Below the pieces are notes generated by a model that ran no database searches, was not told the origin of the DNA, and worked only from the letters and a program-made list of their open reading frames with translations. Of a stretch of 64,000 bases of DNA, positions 47,928-63,230 are shown in pieces. How positions within the stretch are numbered: the first letter of the stretch is position 1; every line of letters begins with the position of its first letter. The position numbers were made by a program, and so were the translations under genes. Where the stretch lies: positions 1,674,001 to 1,738,000 of the forward strand of contig JBLDXI010000003.1 of assembly GCA_047495785.1 (NCBI GenBank), read 5' to 3'. Source of the stretch: Lepidodermella squamata. Its lineage: Eukaryota > Gastrotricha.

Positions 47928-50900
47928 ATGGAAGTATTCGCAAAACTTAAGTCTACTGTTGGACAGTATTTACCGGGCAATCCGCTGTCGAAAGATTACG
48001 ACATTGCGTCGCAACACACCGCTAGCTTTGGCCCTGGTCTGTTTTGGAAGGTTTACCGAGCAACATCGTACGGACCTGCTAAGCAAGAAGCATCCGTGTG
48101 CCTGTTTGAGAAAAAACAGCTCGATCAATTCAGCTCAAAGGCAGATAGAGAATACATCCTCGATGTCATTCGGAAAGGAGTTCAACAACTCACCAAATTG
48201 AGGCATCCAAGAATTCTAGCTGTTTACCATGCCTTGGAAGAAACGACCTCTGCCATGGCTTTCGCCACTGAGCCTATTTTATGCTCACTCGCGAATAAAG
48301 TCAGATACCCGAATGACCAAACCATCCCTGACGAGGCTGTGGAATTCATGTTGAAAAGCCCTCTACACGAAATTGATATTAAATTTGGCTTCGTACAGAT
48401 CTGCGAGGCTCTTTCTTTCCTGCATAATGACGCGAAGATGGTTCATGGCAATATTTGCCCTGAAAATATAGTTTTAACAATGGCGGGCGATTGGAAACTC
48501 GCCGGATTTGATTTCGCCCTACCTGCGAACCATGCTTCGGCCGGAGTTGGCGCGCTATCTTGGCCTCGTTTCAACTGGCAAAATAACATACCGGCTGTTG
48601 CTCAGCCTAATTTAGGCTATTTTGCTCCGGAAAATCATCGCAATTCAGGCTACGCCGTCACACCAGCCGCTGATATGTTTTCAATCGGCTGTTTATTCCA
48701 CACAGTTAATAACGGAGGCCGACCGATGTTAGACCCGCAAGATCGGTCTCAAAGCGGATTATCGAAGTGGGAAGACTGGGTCGAATCTGTTGTTAAAAAC
48801 GCAAGATGGGATCGTTCGCTCAAAGTCCCAAGTGAAGCCGTTCGGCACGTGCAAATGTTGCTCAGTTACGACCCGGCCGTCCGGCCTGATGCCGATCAAA
48901 CGATAAAATTACCGTTTTTTCAAGACGTCGCCGTTCAAACACTACAGTATTTAGACACTCTAGTCCAACGTGATTTAATTCAACGGTCACAGTTTTTCCG
49001 CGGCCTGCCGAAAGTTGTCGAAAAACTGCCGAAACACATTAATGTCTCGCGTGTATTGCCTCCGCTTTTTCGCGAATTTTCAAACCCGGACATGGTCCCG
49101 TTCCTACTGCCGCCGATTTTAACAATAGCCGAGCTATGCACACAGGAGGAGTATATTAAATCGGTATTTCCCGGCCTTAGTCCGGCTTTTAAAATGGTTC
49201 AACCGGTTCAAACTCCGTTAATTTTACTTCAACATATGAATTTATTACTGTCGAAAACACCGCCTAATGACGTGAAAAATTACGTGTTACCCATGGCCTA
49301 CGTCGCGTTAGAAACTGGTAATGAAACAGTACAAGAGTTGTGTTTGAATACGTTACCTACCGTTTCGGCTCTCATTGATTACGGCACGTTGAAAGCGGCC
49401 ATCATTCCGAGGATCAAGAAATTGGCGCTTGAAACTGGGCAAGTTTCGGTGAAAGTCAAGTGTATGGTGTGTATGGCGAAGCTTCTCGAGTGTATGGATA
49501 AATGGTTCGTCCTCGATCACATTCTGCCCTTCCTGCCTCAAGTGAAATCGTCTGAACCTGCAGTTATCATGACAATTCTAGGTGTGTTTATGTGTTTCTT
49601 CTGAAATAACTTTTCTCTCGAAATGACTGCCTAATGTTTGGCAAGTCATTTATGATTTAAGGAAGGGCCCATTTTTATTTACGTTTTTAGATCGATTTGT
49701 TGAGACATTCGAATTGAAAAATGAATTAAATTGAAGAAAATATTTTTCTGGACCTCCGAATCTGCTATATCGCTATTGGTTGTACACAAAATTGCTTGGA
49801 TATTCGAAAAAATCTCCGAAAAATGATGCTAGGCCCCCGCGAATCGAACCCGAGTAATGGAGGATTTTTGTTTTATTCAAGAAATTTCATGCCAAACTGC
49901 TGGAAAATCTACCCAATTTCGTGATGCAGCAATTTTTAGTCCAGTCAGTAGCAATATTGTGGATTTGGTGGTCCCACTGAGAATAACAAATTTAATCTGG
50001 AAAACGGCTTATAATCTATTTCTTCAGAAAAATTGTTAAATCTCGCCGGAAAATTAATTGGCGAAATATTAAACGAAAATTGAACGAACTGTTAAAAGAA
50101 AAATTAATTCCTTCAAAATTCATACTCTCCGATTTCCGCTGAATTTTCCCCATCTATCAGCTTTTCAAAATTTGCTCAGAACATCTTTTTTATCGGATTT
50201 TACCCGTGAATCTAAATTGCGCTATGTGGAATTATAATAATTATTTTGCTACTGTCTATTGCCTTAAGAACTTCCGGCGTTTTGACACATTCCTTTTTCA
50301 TAAAATTCCTCATCAAGTGCAAAAGCGGGAGACAAAAAATCAATCCAGATAAAATAATAACAATTTTTTATTTTTGCCATTTTCTGCACCAGTTTTGCAT
50401 AACAAAACAAAAAAATAATCATGGTTAAATTTTGTTGTTTTATTTCGCTCAGGAATTTACAAAGTGGCTCTGACTGATCGAAAGCTAGGAATAACAAAAG
50501 AAGCCCTGGTCGCGCATTGTCTTCCATTTTTGTTCCACCTGTCGCTGGAAACGACGATAAACCTCGAACAGTTCGAAGCGCTCATGGCCCTCGTGCGGCA
50601 AATGATCGAACAAGTCGAGCAGGAGCAGCGGACAAAACTGCAACAACTGGCGCTGCTACGCGATCAACACGCCACGCTGACGAATTCGATGAACGATGAA
50701 ATCGCGCAGAAATCGACCGCATTTTCCGCAAATAACTCACCCATCCCGGGCGGGATGAGGCCATCAGCCTCGAGTAACAACATCACAACCGGCCATTTAC
50801 TGCCCAACATCGCTAGTTCTTCGTCAAGTGGAGATTTAGATTTGAGCTCAAAAATGACACTTGAGGAGAAAGAACGGCTGGCTAATGTGCAAAAGCAGCA

Positions 50901-51381
50901 GAATAGGATGAAAAATGAGCCGATCCCAACGCCGGTTCAGGTTCAAAATTCGGCCAGTAGGCCGCAAAGTGCTCAAAATAACAATAACAGAAATCAAACG
51001 CTATCGCCGTCGCCGATGGGAAATCAGCCGATGCGTATGAATAAGCCGAAGGATTTAACGTCCACCTTGATCGAGCGAGAATTGGCGCAAATTGCCGTGC
51101 AAATGCCGCCGCCGCCGCAGCAACCAGCAGCGGCGAATAATTACGGTAATTTTGCGGCGAATTCAACACCGCCGGCGTGGCAAAATTCAGGCATGACGAA
51201 TTCGAACTCGTTTGGGTCGTTCAATTCGGCTTTCCCGGTTCCGCCCTCGAACAGCAGTATAAGGCCGATGGGGTTGAATTCGACTTTCCCGTCAAATTTC
51301 CCATCGCCGCCCGCTTCTTCTAATCAACAGCAGCAAACGCAACAAAAAGGGAACAAAGATCTCTTAGATTTGCTTGGCTGA
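47928..51381 (+). CDS. scyl2: SCYL2-like pseudokinase (CVAK104 family)
   Basis: Seen: exons 47928-49581 and 50453-51381 join in phase to 860 residues. N-terminal kinase-like domain: GPGLFWKVYRAT, LRHPRILAVYHALEE, MVHGNICPENIV in place of HRDLKPEN, and LAGFDFALP in place of DFG. HEAT-like helices follow, then a C-terminal Gln/Asn/Pro-rich tail (50740-51360) ending in DLLDLLG. Known: SCYL2 binds clathrin and AP2 and works in trafficking between the trans-Golgi network and endosomes; its kinase domain lacks normal catalytic residues, as here. The conserved IYKVALTDRKLGITKE segment after the intron supports SCYL2 over SCYL1/3. The acidic D-L-L-D-L-L tail resembles a clathrin-box or adaptor-binding motif. 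The 871-bp intron carries a tRNA fragment. Confidence 0.9.
49831..49854 (-). pseudogene. tRNA 3' fragment (T arm only)
   Basis: In the SCYL2 intron. On the minus strand the sequence reads as a T arm and 3' acceptor half (cgggttcgattcgcgggg, then ggccta); the left flank aaaatgatgct is close to the flank of the intact tRNA-Thr copies (aaaatgatt...gct). The rest of the tRNA is missing, so it is a relic. Confidence 0.55.
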
Positions 51382-51966
51382 TTTTCCCTCATTAAAATAA
51401 TGTGCTTTATTTATTTATTAATGCGACGAAATAAAATAATAATAATGATTTATGAAACATAATAACATTCGTGCAATACTTGGTGATATGATGTGTCTGC
51501 AATTTGTGGAAAGCAACTGAAGGATTTATTGTTATTATAAATTATAAAATGAACGATTGGACAGAGTTTTACAATAAAAAATGAAATGAAGTGCGAAGAG
51601 TTTTTATTCCCAGTTTTGAATTGTCGATATCGAAATATTCAGGCATTTTTGAGCGATGCAATATCCCTAAAAATAGGCAATATTAAAAAATTTGAGTTCT
51701 ACACAATTTGCGTTACGAAAACAACGACATAAGAGCAAAAAAGCGACAAAAGAGCAAATTTAATAATTTACCTAATTATTTTTACTGCAACGACAGTAAA
51801 GCAGAATAAATGCGCGGCAAGAAAAATGCGGAAAAATGAAAATGAAAATTGAAAATCGCGTTAAAATTAAATATCGAATTTGCTCTTCGTTTTGCTGAAA
51901 ATTGTTTTTTCATGTAATTTTGTTTGCGCAAATAGCTTAGAAAATGAGCGAATTTCAATATTGTGA
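51382..51966. other. Intergenic, 3' end signals only
   Basis: 585 bp downstream of SCYL2, with several AATAAA-like motifs (near 51396 and 51430) and low-complexity AT-rich sequence. No gene seen. Confidence 0.5.
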
Positions 51967-52224
51967 TTAAAAACTCACGTAGTAGCATTTGCAAGATTCG
52001 CAGCCATCGGCTTTTTTCCGACAAGCAGATGGAAAGCAGCGGTTTCCATTGCGGCAGTTTTTGCACTCAGCCCGTGGGATACAGAGGTCTGAGCTGACAG
52101 TTCCGCTTAGCGGCAACGGATCGTTGGCCAGGCCGATAATTTTGAGGAGGCAAGCATCCGAAAATAAATTAAGAAAAATCCAGAAGAAAATGAAGGTGTA
52201 GCTGCATTTGCGAATGAAATTCAT
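51967..52224 (-). CDS. Small secreted cysteine-rich peptide
   Basis: Seen: 85-residue frame starting at the ATG at 52224. It begins with a hydrophobic signal peptide (CSYTFIFFWIFLNLFSDA) and the last 40 residues hold eight cysteines (DLC, AECKNCRNGNRC, SAC, GCESCKCYY). An earlier in-frame ATG at 52281 would hide the signal peptide and is unlikely. At the end, a gtgagt could be a splice donor, so the last three residues may be intron-encoded and a further exon may exist. No family is recognised; the Cys spacing suggests a compact disulfide-rich fold. It lies between SCYL2 and glycosyltransferase copy 3. Confidence 0.5.
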   Translation of the reverse strand: MNFIRKCSYTFIFFWIFLNLFSDACLLKIIGLANDPLPLSGTVSSDLCIPRAECKNCRNGNRCFPSACRKKADGCESCKCYYVSF

Positions 52225-52514
52225 CGTCCAAGGCCCGAAAATTTGGCTATATAAAAAGTGTCGTGGTTTGCAGGAGGCCAAAACACTGGAACTGAAACGT
52301 CATGTTTATTTTAGCACGTCGCGAGTGATACTTCTCACCCAAGCGCTTCGAACTGACCAAGTCCGAGTAAATAATATATAACCGGTGTATGTCCGTTACG
52401 GATGGTGGGCATTCAATCGCAACGGAGTGTAACTTCGGACCATAATTGCCCGAGTTCCAACTTTGTACTTTCATTGTGCCAAAACCGCGAAATTGAAGAT
52501 CAACATATAATTTA

Positions 52515-53896
52515 TTATTTCAAAGCTTCTACTTGCAATTTATTCCAAGAATGCGGGCAACCTTCGAGTTCCGCTTGGCGCAATAGGTGCGACTCGTAAG
52601 CTCCTGGTCGTTTTGAATAATCAGTGGTCTCAAACTGGAACTGATACTCATTCACTGAATCAAACCGGCTGTAATTTGCGCAAAAATCAGGCTTCTTTTC
52701 AACACGAGTTAGGGAGTAGCAATATCCCTTCCGCATCACATTTTTGAATGCATCTTTCTCTTTAAGACGCGGGAAGTAAGTCCAGTGAAATGCGACACTC
52801 GGCCGTTGGCGATTCATTATTTCCGGCGGGATACCAGCTTCTTGAGGTGAAGCGACCTGTCCAGCTGGTATTGGACCTTTCCAGCCAAGTTCGGCCTCGC
52901 CAATCACCCAGTAGTACTCATCGCGGAAAAAATTCCACAGAACTGTACACATCAAGCTGTACTCGGAGTATTTCAATTCACCTGCCATTGCTGCGTCAAA
53001 ATACGTCTTCCCATTTGCTTTCCTGATTGTCTCTCGAACAGTGGCTAAATGCTTCGTTTTAATCACAACCGGAAAGTAAGACATGCAGTTGAAAGTTTCT
53101 GCAAAAGAAAAAATTATCGTTTGCACAGGAAAAGTTAATATTTACCTTTGATCCCGAGTAATTTGTAATTTTCAGCCGGAATATTCGCCCATTCGGTCCA
53201 TATGTCGGTTGCTGGCTTGCCGTACTTTGGCCTAACAATCGGTTTGCCATCAACAAACAGGTCACGCTGAGCGATTCGTGCTGTGAAAACCGTGTCCGTG
53301 TCCATGAAGCCGACAAATTCTGCTTTCGTAAAATTATCGGCCCACAGCTTCATCCATTGAGCCCTGTGCCAGCCATCTTTAGGGAAGGCCTTCTCGTTCA
53401 GCATCTTCCTTATGGTCACATTTTCGGGGCGAAACTGCCGCGTTAGATTTGCGAGGTCGTCAAGAAACGCCGTAGCCTTCGGGTCTTCCCAATCGCCGAC
53501 TATGACCAGATTCAGAGGTTGAGACATGGGCCAGAAGAGAGTAAGCGAGGGCATTAGCAATTCCTTGTTCTCCATCTTAGATTCGGCATCTGTTGGCGTA
53601 GACAGGTACAGCTCGAGATTGCTCGCCCATAGCTGAGTTTCGTCGCACATGGGATTTGAGGAAATTCTAGGATTCAAGATTTGTGCTAGGTAGGTTGGTA
53701 TGCTGATGTTGGAACCTTCGATTCCGATTATATTGTACCCGCTTTCATGGCGCGAGCAAGAGTAGAGCAGTAGAAGCAAGGTGATTGATAAGCCGAGAAG
53801 TATAAAAGCTTTTCGGTTTCCTGAGCAGCGAGCTTGCATTGCTTGAAAATCGTAATTTCTAACAGATTCGAAATAAAGATTTGTAATTTTGCTCAT
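52515..53896 (-). CDS. Type II membrane glycosyltransferase-like protein, copy 3
   Basis: Seen: exons 53896-53146 and 53098-52515 (minus) join in phase to 444 residues. Membrane segment ILLGLSITLLLLLYSC, then LTLFWPMSQPLNLVIVGD, DGWHRAQWMKLWADNF and FMDTDTVFTARI with the DxD site. Exon 2 is 584 nt, as in copies 1 and 2, and carries CMSYFPVVIKT, CTVLWNFFRDEYYW and FHWTYFP. The intron occupies the same site and phase, but here the donor is a regular GT (gtaaat) and the intron is 47 bp. Inference: an older paralogue, in opposite orientation about 10 kb away, and probably the same class of Golgi transferase. Sugar specificity cannot be read from the sequence. Confidence 0.66.
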
Positions 53897-54866
53897 TAAT
53901 TGAGTGTACAGTTTTCTTTAATTAAAATTCCAAATACTTCCTGTGCGATCTGGCGGTAAAAAATAGCGCTAATAGGTGATGGATATATTCTCGAGAATGA
54001 TTTCAGTACGTAATCATCGTCAGCACGAATGAAATTGCGATTCGTGTGATTTTATTTTAGCAGAGAAAGCAACAAACATAGATGAGAAATTGAAGCTATC
54101 CCGATCTTCACTTGTTATTTACAAAATGAGCACGCGACCTTAAGACCTCATTAAATAGCGATAATAAATTGTTTTGTTTAATCAGTCGCGAATTTCGGAA
54201 CAATAAATACGAATTATTCCTCGTAATTTTTGACGGAAGACAATTATCTTCAATGAACCCAGGTCATCATCGCTGGTTATTTTCCCAACTTTTGATCTGG
54301 ACAATTTGTCGCCACCCTAGTAACTGCGTCATCGGGAAATGTCATCATTTTCCTTTTATAATTCATAGTGTCGGGGCCCGAGTCCAAATTCGGCCCGTAC
54401 GCGCTCCGGCCGGCCCGTACGCATTTGGAGAGGCCCTTTTTGTGCACTTAAATTTATAATGCACTCATTACCTAGGTTAACAATAGCACGTTGCTGACGG
54501 CCAAGGTAAGCACGGCATCGGTGGTTCAGTGGTAGAATTCTCGCCTGCCACGCGGGAGGCCCGGGTTCGATTCCCGGCCGATGCAAGCTCACTGTTTTTT
54601 CCCGGGGGTTTTTTCAATTTTTTTTTATTTGCGTGATGAATCATAAAACAAGCACGTTTTTTTCGTCAATATTGAAAACGGAACTCAATGTACACACACA
54701 TACACACAATATTGCATCATATTACACGGGCGAATGAATGTGCGGCACGAAGTGGAGTAGAATACCTATCAGCCGGCACCTTATCAGGCGGTTTGCCAGA
54801 AAACAAAACTCGAGGGCTGCTCTAACTTGGTATCAATTCCCATTTTACAACCGGGAACATTGAAAA
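53897..54866. other. Intergenic region with a solo tRNA-Gly
   Basis: 970 bp between divergent genes (copy 3 glycosyltransferase and the ABC transporter). It contains the tRNA-Gly at 54515-54585 and a short repeat of cggcccgtacgc near 54393-54420. Promoters of both genes must lie here but no motif is evident. Confidence 0.5.
54515..54585 (+). tRNA. tRNA-Gly (GCC), solo copy
   Basis: 71 nt cloverleaf: acceptor GCATCGG/CCGATGC, anticodon loop containing GCC, T arm CCGGG-TTCGATT-CCCGG. Identical to the copies at 60231 and 63160. The 3' flank agctcact...tgatgaatcat resembles the spacer of the tRNA cassettes, but the facing tRNA-Thr is missing. Confidence 0.95.
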
Positions 54867-59713
<4,847 letters not shown>

Positions 59714-60230
59714 TTTGCATCATAATGGGATAGATGAGCATCATTTTCTCGCTAAAATGCTGTCAACGATGCAACAGATTTGTGCTCATCTCAACTATCG
59801 TGCTGTCTAACTTTCAGGCAAAGCAGTCCGTAGATTTTTCGAAGGCGATTGTACGCAAATAAACTGAGAGACAATGACTTAATCCGGAGCCTTTGACTTC
59901 AATTATATCATTATATTCAATATTATATTACGGTTCAATATTATGGTGGGTGGTATGCTCTCCCGCTTTGCTCCACAAGCTACCGTGTTGCAAGTTTCAA
60001 TGTAAACCTATGAGCAACAATAGCTTGTATGCACCGTATGCACAGCCGTTAGCCGGTGGTTATCCGTTGGTGTAGTAACAGCTCACCTCTGGCCGCGACG
60101 GTGGAAAGCCGCATATTTATGCTCACGATATGCGTTGTATGGCAACTATGCCGCTTAAATTAGGACGTCAAGCTATTAAGCAGGGAACGTACTAGCTATA
60201 AGCTCAGTTGCTGAGTTAAACATAAGCAAG

Positions 60231-60301
60231 GCATCGGTGGTTCAGTGGTAGAATTCTCGCCTGCCACGCGGGAGGCCCGGGTTCGATTCCCGGCCGATGC
60301 A
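60231..60301 (+). tRNA. tRNA-Gly (GCC)
   Basis: 71 nt cloverleaf identical to the 54515 copy, with intact acceptor pairing and discriminator A. It faces a tRNA-Thr 82 bp downstream, the same arrangement as at 37.5 and 63.0 kb. Confidence 0.95.
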
Positions 60302-60383
60302 AGCTCATTATTTTGCCGCTGTTTTTTTTAGATTTTCATTAAAATAATCATCAGCCTTCACTGAAAAAATCAATCATATCGCT

Positions 60384-60455
60384 AGGCCCAGGCGGGAATT
60401 GAACCCGCGATCTTCTGTTTACGAGACAGACGCTCTACCACTAAGCTACTGAGCC
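60384..60455 (-). tRNA. tRNA-Thr (CGT)
   Basis: 72 nt cloverleaf identical to the copies at 37522 and 63009: anticodon loop CTCGTAA, T arm GCGGG-TTCAATT-CCCGC. Convergent with the tRNA-Gly at 60231. Confidence 0.93.
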
Positions 60456-60658
60456 TGTTCATTTCGAGCCTTGAAGTCACAAACTATCTCCGATCCACTG
60501 TGGTGGGTTAGGAATATCCTAAGTATTTTATTAAGGCCGGGTATCAGGTACAATTCAACTATAAGAATTCAATTGGTATTTTAAGGTTATCAATTTCCAA
60601 AGGGGAAGGGGAAAGTGTTATGAAAGTGTTAGGATAGCTCCAAAAGCGTCGCAATGGT

Positions 60659-61454
60659 TTAGTCAACATTGACACCCCAGGTACTCTGGTCCTGGCAATC
60701 AACACGGCGAGCATCCAGATCGTCGTGATTTTTCTTCAACCAGCTCAACTTGGCAGCGTTGGCTTTCTTGCAAAAAACAGCCGGATCGCCTTGATACTCA
60801 ACACCGAATACAGCCTTATTCTGCTTGATGAACGTGCTGCTGTAGCCATCACATTCCTTGAAGAAATAGCACTGCTCGTTAAGAGCCCAATCGAAACTAT
60901 CGACAAGAGCAGCCAGTTGGCTGACATCGTTCTTCAGACCAATGCTTAGGCCGAGAGCATGGGCTTCAGCCGCGATCCATTTGTTGAACTTCAGCTGATC
61001 GTTGGCCGTCGTCGCAAATCCTGTAGCCTTGCCGAAGGTGAATGAGTCCATGTTGTCCGGTTCAACGGCGTCGCATTTCTTGCTCTTCGCCAGTTGCAGA
61101 CGCCAACAGGGGAGCTTTCAACGCTTCACTACGGACGTCGAACCACTTCTCCCCCTGCCAACCATCCATAGCCTTGCCAATGACTGCCGAAGAAAAGTTG
61201 CCCTTATCCGGACGCCAGTTTTCCCAAGTTCCGGCTGAGAAATAGCAAACGACAATACGGCCATCTCGGTGTAACTTGTCGACGACAGATTGGTCCGAGT
61301 CGAACAGATCGATGTCATACATGGCGACGTTGTAGGATGTGTCGATTTTTCCAGTCAGCTGCCATTGCCAGGTTGTCAAAGGCGCTGGTTTCCAAATCGC
61401 AGCCCGAGCAGCGTAACCCAAAGTCAAAACTAGGAGGGCTGATAATCTGTGCAT
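60659..61454 (-). pseudogene. GH114-like glycosidase gene with a frameshift
   Basis: Seen: the minus strand encodes a signal peptide (LSALLVLTLGYAARA), then AIWKPAPLTTWQWQLTG, MYDIDLFDSDQ and CYFSAGTWENWRPD in one frame down to about 61100. The rest (LAKSKKCDAVEPDNMDSF, NEQCYFFKECDGY, VFGVEYQGDP) continues one frame over. Compared with the intact neighbour, one extra base lies near 61110, in the stretch gaaagctcccctgttgg. So the gene is broken unless the shift is a sequencing error. Conserved GH114 residues (DIDLFD, EPDN) are otherwise kept. No introns. The rest of the family is described at the intact copy. Confidence 0.7.
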
Positions 61455-61950
61455 TTTTTGGTAAATGACTGTTCCCTAATTCGCGACTTATATCAGCTCT
61501 GAGTTGTTTACATAACATTGTATAAACAAACATTTAGATTTGGTGATCGGGTTAAGCCAGATTATTTTCGCACTCAATGAAACACTGATTAGCTGATTTT
61601 AGTAATTGCCAACATAACTCTAGGATGACGGCGCAATATGTTCCAATACGTGCAAATTCTCAGGGAATAACTGGATGCTGCCTTTCGACTTTCCACTCAT
61701 TAGGGCAATCAGAGTTAGGTATATGCAAAGTGGCCACACCGAAAGCGGAAGATTAGCCGTCATTCTGTTTTCGGACAAAACTGTAAACTGGGATGTGGGA
61801 AACTTTCAGCCGTAATTTGTCCATCCATTGTGTGACTACTTTCAACATGGAATTCTTAAAACATATTTACCTGCAAGTGCATCTTCACCTTAATGCTTTT
61901 ATTTACCAGCTTGGATAACATAGAATCATAATTTTTTACGATCGAAGTTT
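61455..61950. other. Spacer between the two GH114 copies
   Basis: 496 bp with no open frame of interest. It holds the upstream region of the frameshifted copy (minus strand) and the 3' end of the intact copy. Confidence 0.5.
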
Positions 61951-62751
61951 TTATCCAACGCTCGTCGTCCATGTCTTACTGCTCTCTTGACAGTCGACGC
62001 GGCGCTGATCGAGATTCAGATTCTTTTTCATCCAACTCATTTTCATGGAATTCATTTTCGGGCAGAACGACGACGGACTGCCCTTGTATTCAACCCCAAA
62101 AACAGCCTTATTAGCCGCTATGAACGTATTTGTGTACCTGCCACATTCGTTATACTGATTGCATTGCTCGCTCAAGGCCCAATCGAAATCATTGACGAGC
62201 GACGAGAGTTGGTCCAAGTCGTTCTTCAGGCCTACGCTCAGCCCGTAGCTATGTGCCGTAGTTGCCAGCCATTTGTTGAAATTCAGCTGATCCGCTGCTG
62301 TTACTGGGAAACCAGGGTTTGCATCGTAGGAATCTACGTTATCTGGCTCAACGCCGTCACATTTTTTCCGGGTTGCGAGCTCAAGTCGCCATTTCAGAGC
62401 TCGTTTTACAGCTTCACTTCGAACATCTAGCCACCTCTCTCCTGGCCATTCATCGAGGCTATTGCCGATACTGGCTGAGGTGAAGTTATTTTTGTCCGGA
62501 CGCCAGTTTTCATGTGTTCCGGCTGAGAAGTAGCAGATGACGATACGGCCATCGCGATGCAACTTGTCGATAACAGATTGAGGCGCATCGAACAGGTCGA
62601 TGTCGTACATGGCCACGTTGTAGGACGTGTTGATTGTGCCTGTCAGCTGCCATTGCCATGTCGTAAGAGGCTTCGGCTGCCAAATAGCAGTGCTCGCGCC
62701 GAAAACTAGGAAAGTCAAGTAAAAAATGTAGCGTATCATTTCAGCTGGCAT
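61951..62751 (-). CDS. Secreted GH114 glycosidase (endo-alpha-1,4-polygalactosaminidase-like), intronless
   Basis: Seen: one 801-bp exon, 266 residues. N-terminal signal peptide (MIRYIFYLTFLVFGASTA), then a TIM-barrel-like domain with GH114 motifs: PLTTWQWQLTG, NVAMYDIDLFD, GRIVICYFSAGTHENWRPD, CDGVEPDNVDSY, AADQLNFNKWLA and GLSVGLKNDLDQL, ending after NKAVFGVEY. Six or more Cys may form disulfides. Known: GH114 enzymes (Glyco_hydro_114, formerly TM1410-type) cleave alpha-1,4-linked galactosamine polymers such as those of fungal and bacterial biofilms; they are mostly bacterial and fungal. The acidic residues in DIDLFD and EPDN are retained. Odd: no intron, whereas nearly every other protein gene here has at least one. 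Inference: acquired by horizontal transfer and duplicated locally; it could serve digestion of, or defence against, microbes. Confidence 0.82.
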   Translation of the reverse strand: MPAEMIRYIFYLTFLVFGASTAIWQPKPLTTWQWQLTGTINTSYNVAMYDIDLFDAPQSVIDKLHRDGRIVICYFSAGTHENWRPDKNNFTSASIGNSLDEWPGERWLDVRSEAVKRALKWRLELATRKKCDGVEPDNVDSYDANPGFPVTAADQLNFNKWLATTAHSYGLSVGLKNDLDQLSSLVNDFDWALSEQCNQYNECGRYTNTFIAANKAVFGVEYKGSPSSFCPKMNSMKMSWMKKNLNLDQRRVDCQESSKTWTTSVG

Positions 62752-63008
62752 AAAAAAAGCCGAATAACGCCGCTATTTACCTGGTTTTTAGTCGTGTTCA
62801 TAACATCCGAGGGTTTGTTTAACTAGCACTGCTAAGTAAATAAACGTTATATCTGAGGGTGGAAACAGAGAATGATGAGTATTGCTATTGTTTCAGCCAA
62901 GGATTACGCATTTTGACTCGGTTGTTTCCAGGGTTAAATTTGGCAAAATATCTTTCCTCGGGTGATACGGGGAAACCGAGAAGCAGAGTATCGAATCGAA
63001 TTATGTCA

Positions 63009-63080
63009 GGCTCAGTAGCTTAGTGGTAGAGCGTCTGTCTCGTAAACAGAAGATCGCGGGTTCAATTCCCGCCTGGGCCT
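63009..63080 (+). tRNA. tRNA-Thr (CGT)
   Basis: 72 nt cloverleaf identical to the other tRNA-Thr(CGT) copies, intact acceptor stem. It faces a tRNA-Gly 79 bp downstream. Confidence 0.93.
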
Positions 63081-63159
63081 AGCGATGAATCATTTTTTAG
63101 CGAAAGTTGAACATTATCTTAATGAAAATTAAAAATAAATACGGGCAAAATAATGAGCT

Positions 63160-63230
63160 TGCATCGGCCGGGAATCGAACCCGGGCCTCCCGCGTGGCAG
63201 GCGAGAATTCTACCACTGAACCACCGATGC
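63160..63230 (-). tRNA. tRNA-Gly (GCC)
   Basis: 71 nt cloverleaf identical to the copies at 54515 and 60231, with complete acceptor stem. Convergent with the tRNA-Thr at 63009. Confidence 0.95.

Larger units (their letters stand above)
59714..60658. other. Intergenic region with a tRNA cassette
   Basis: 945 bp between the ABC transporter and the GH114 pseudogene. Holds the convergent tRNA-Gly/tRNA-Thr pair; no other gene seen. Confidence 0.6.

Noticed and set aside
54393-54592. Minus-strand open frame near the solo tRNA-Gly
   Set aside because: It runs through the tRNA gene itself, which explains its protein-like wording (PGIEPGPPAWQAR).
60659-62751. Bacterial contamination as the source of the GH114 genes
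   Set aside because: They are embedded between eukaryotic tRNA genes and a spliced ABC transporter in one continuous sequence, have base composition like the neighbours, and carry eukaryotic-style signal peptides; a chimeric assembly would still need long reads to exclude fully.
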